DNA of 34,989 nt from JAEUJM01 sp044221555. Its GTDB lineage: Bacteria > Actinomycetota > Acidimicrobiia > Acidimicrobiales > DATDAH01. Under the pieces are notes generated by a model that was not told where the DNA came from, searched no databases, and saw only the letters and a list, made by a program, of their open reading frames with translations. A program made the position numbers and the translations under genes. Location of the stretch: positions 1 to 34,989 of the forward strand of contig JBGAOY010000035.1 of NCBI GenBank assembly GCA_044221555.1, in the 5' to 3' direction. Shown piece after piece: positions 34,954-34,989 of this stretch; positions within the stretch are counted from its first letter, which is position 1; each line of letters begins with the position of its first letter.

Positions 34954-34989
34954 CCCCCCCGGCGGGCCCCCGTATTAGCACACCCTTTG
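34893..34989. other. Low-quality contig end
   Basis: Runs of up to 13 C and several runs of 6-8 C or G follow directly on good priA sequence, in a region that should encode the conserved PriA N-terminus. No reading frame gives that N-terminus. This is best explained as a sequencing or assembly fault. Confidence 0.8.

Overview
The window is about 35 kb of very GC-rich DNA. It carries almost only housekeeping genes, nearly all on the minus strand. The order infC-rpmI-rplT-SpoU methylase, pheS-pheT, argC-J-B-D-F-R-G-H, then a 3-methyladenine glycosylase and tyrS resembles the mycobacterial chromosome, and a DUF1844 gene sits next to infC. The degenerate PriA, the F420-type luciferase-like oxidoreductase and several likely leaderless promoters also point to an actinobacterium. 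A deep-branching class such as Acidimicrobiia is my inference from overall style, not a proven placement. No phage, plasmid, transposase, CRISPR array or defence system was seen.

Layout, left to right. 1-660: 5' end of a 16S rRNA gene (minus strand, running off the left edge), its long leader and its promoter. 656-1924: tyrS. 2024-6652: small genes of mixed or unknown role (single-TM protein, conserved unknown, LLM oxidoreductase, DUF2071, DNA glycosylase, GNAT). 6659-15407: complete arginine biosynthesis cluster argCJBDFRGH, with a promoter and an ARG-box-like operator in front of argC. 15523-19030: pheT and pheS. 19110-21115: fatty acid hydroxylase-family membrane protein and SpoU rRNA methylase. 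21172-22840: rplT, rpmI, infC and a structured infC leader. 22827-23814 (plus strand): DUF1844 and an unknown gene. 23816-26741: sulfatase-family membrane protein, GNAT and a cold-shock-like protein. 26751-30600: riboflavin genes ribH, ribBA, ribE, ribD behind an FMN riboswitch and a good promoter. 30649-34989: mog, fmt, def, rsmD and the 3' part of priA, ending in a noisy contig end.

The most unusual signal is a family of palindromic elements of about 50 bp that start with GTTCTGG and end with CCAGAAC (or close variants). Five copies sit at gene ends. Two of them are read through in frame and supply the C-terminal tails of ArgC and RibD. Other points worth checking are the infC start (no ATG, GTG or upstream TTG in frame; an AUA/AUC start or a one-base deletion), four 11-bp direct repeats before the membrane hydroxylase gene, a leaderless 12-codon upstream ORF coupled to DUF1844, a 65-bp tandem duplication behind ribBA, and an RsmD that lacks the usual Asp/Asn-Pro-Pro-Tyr motif.
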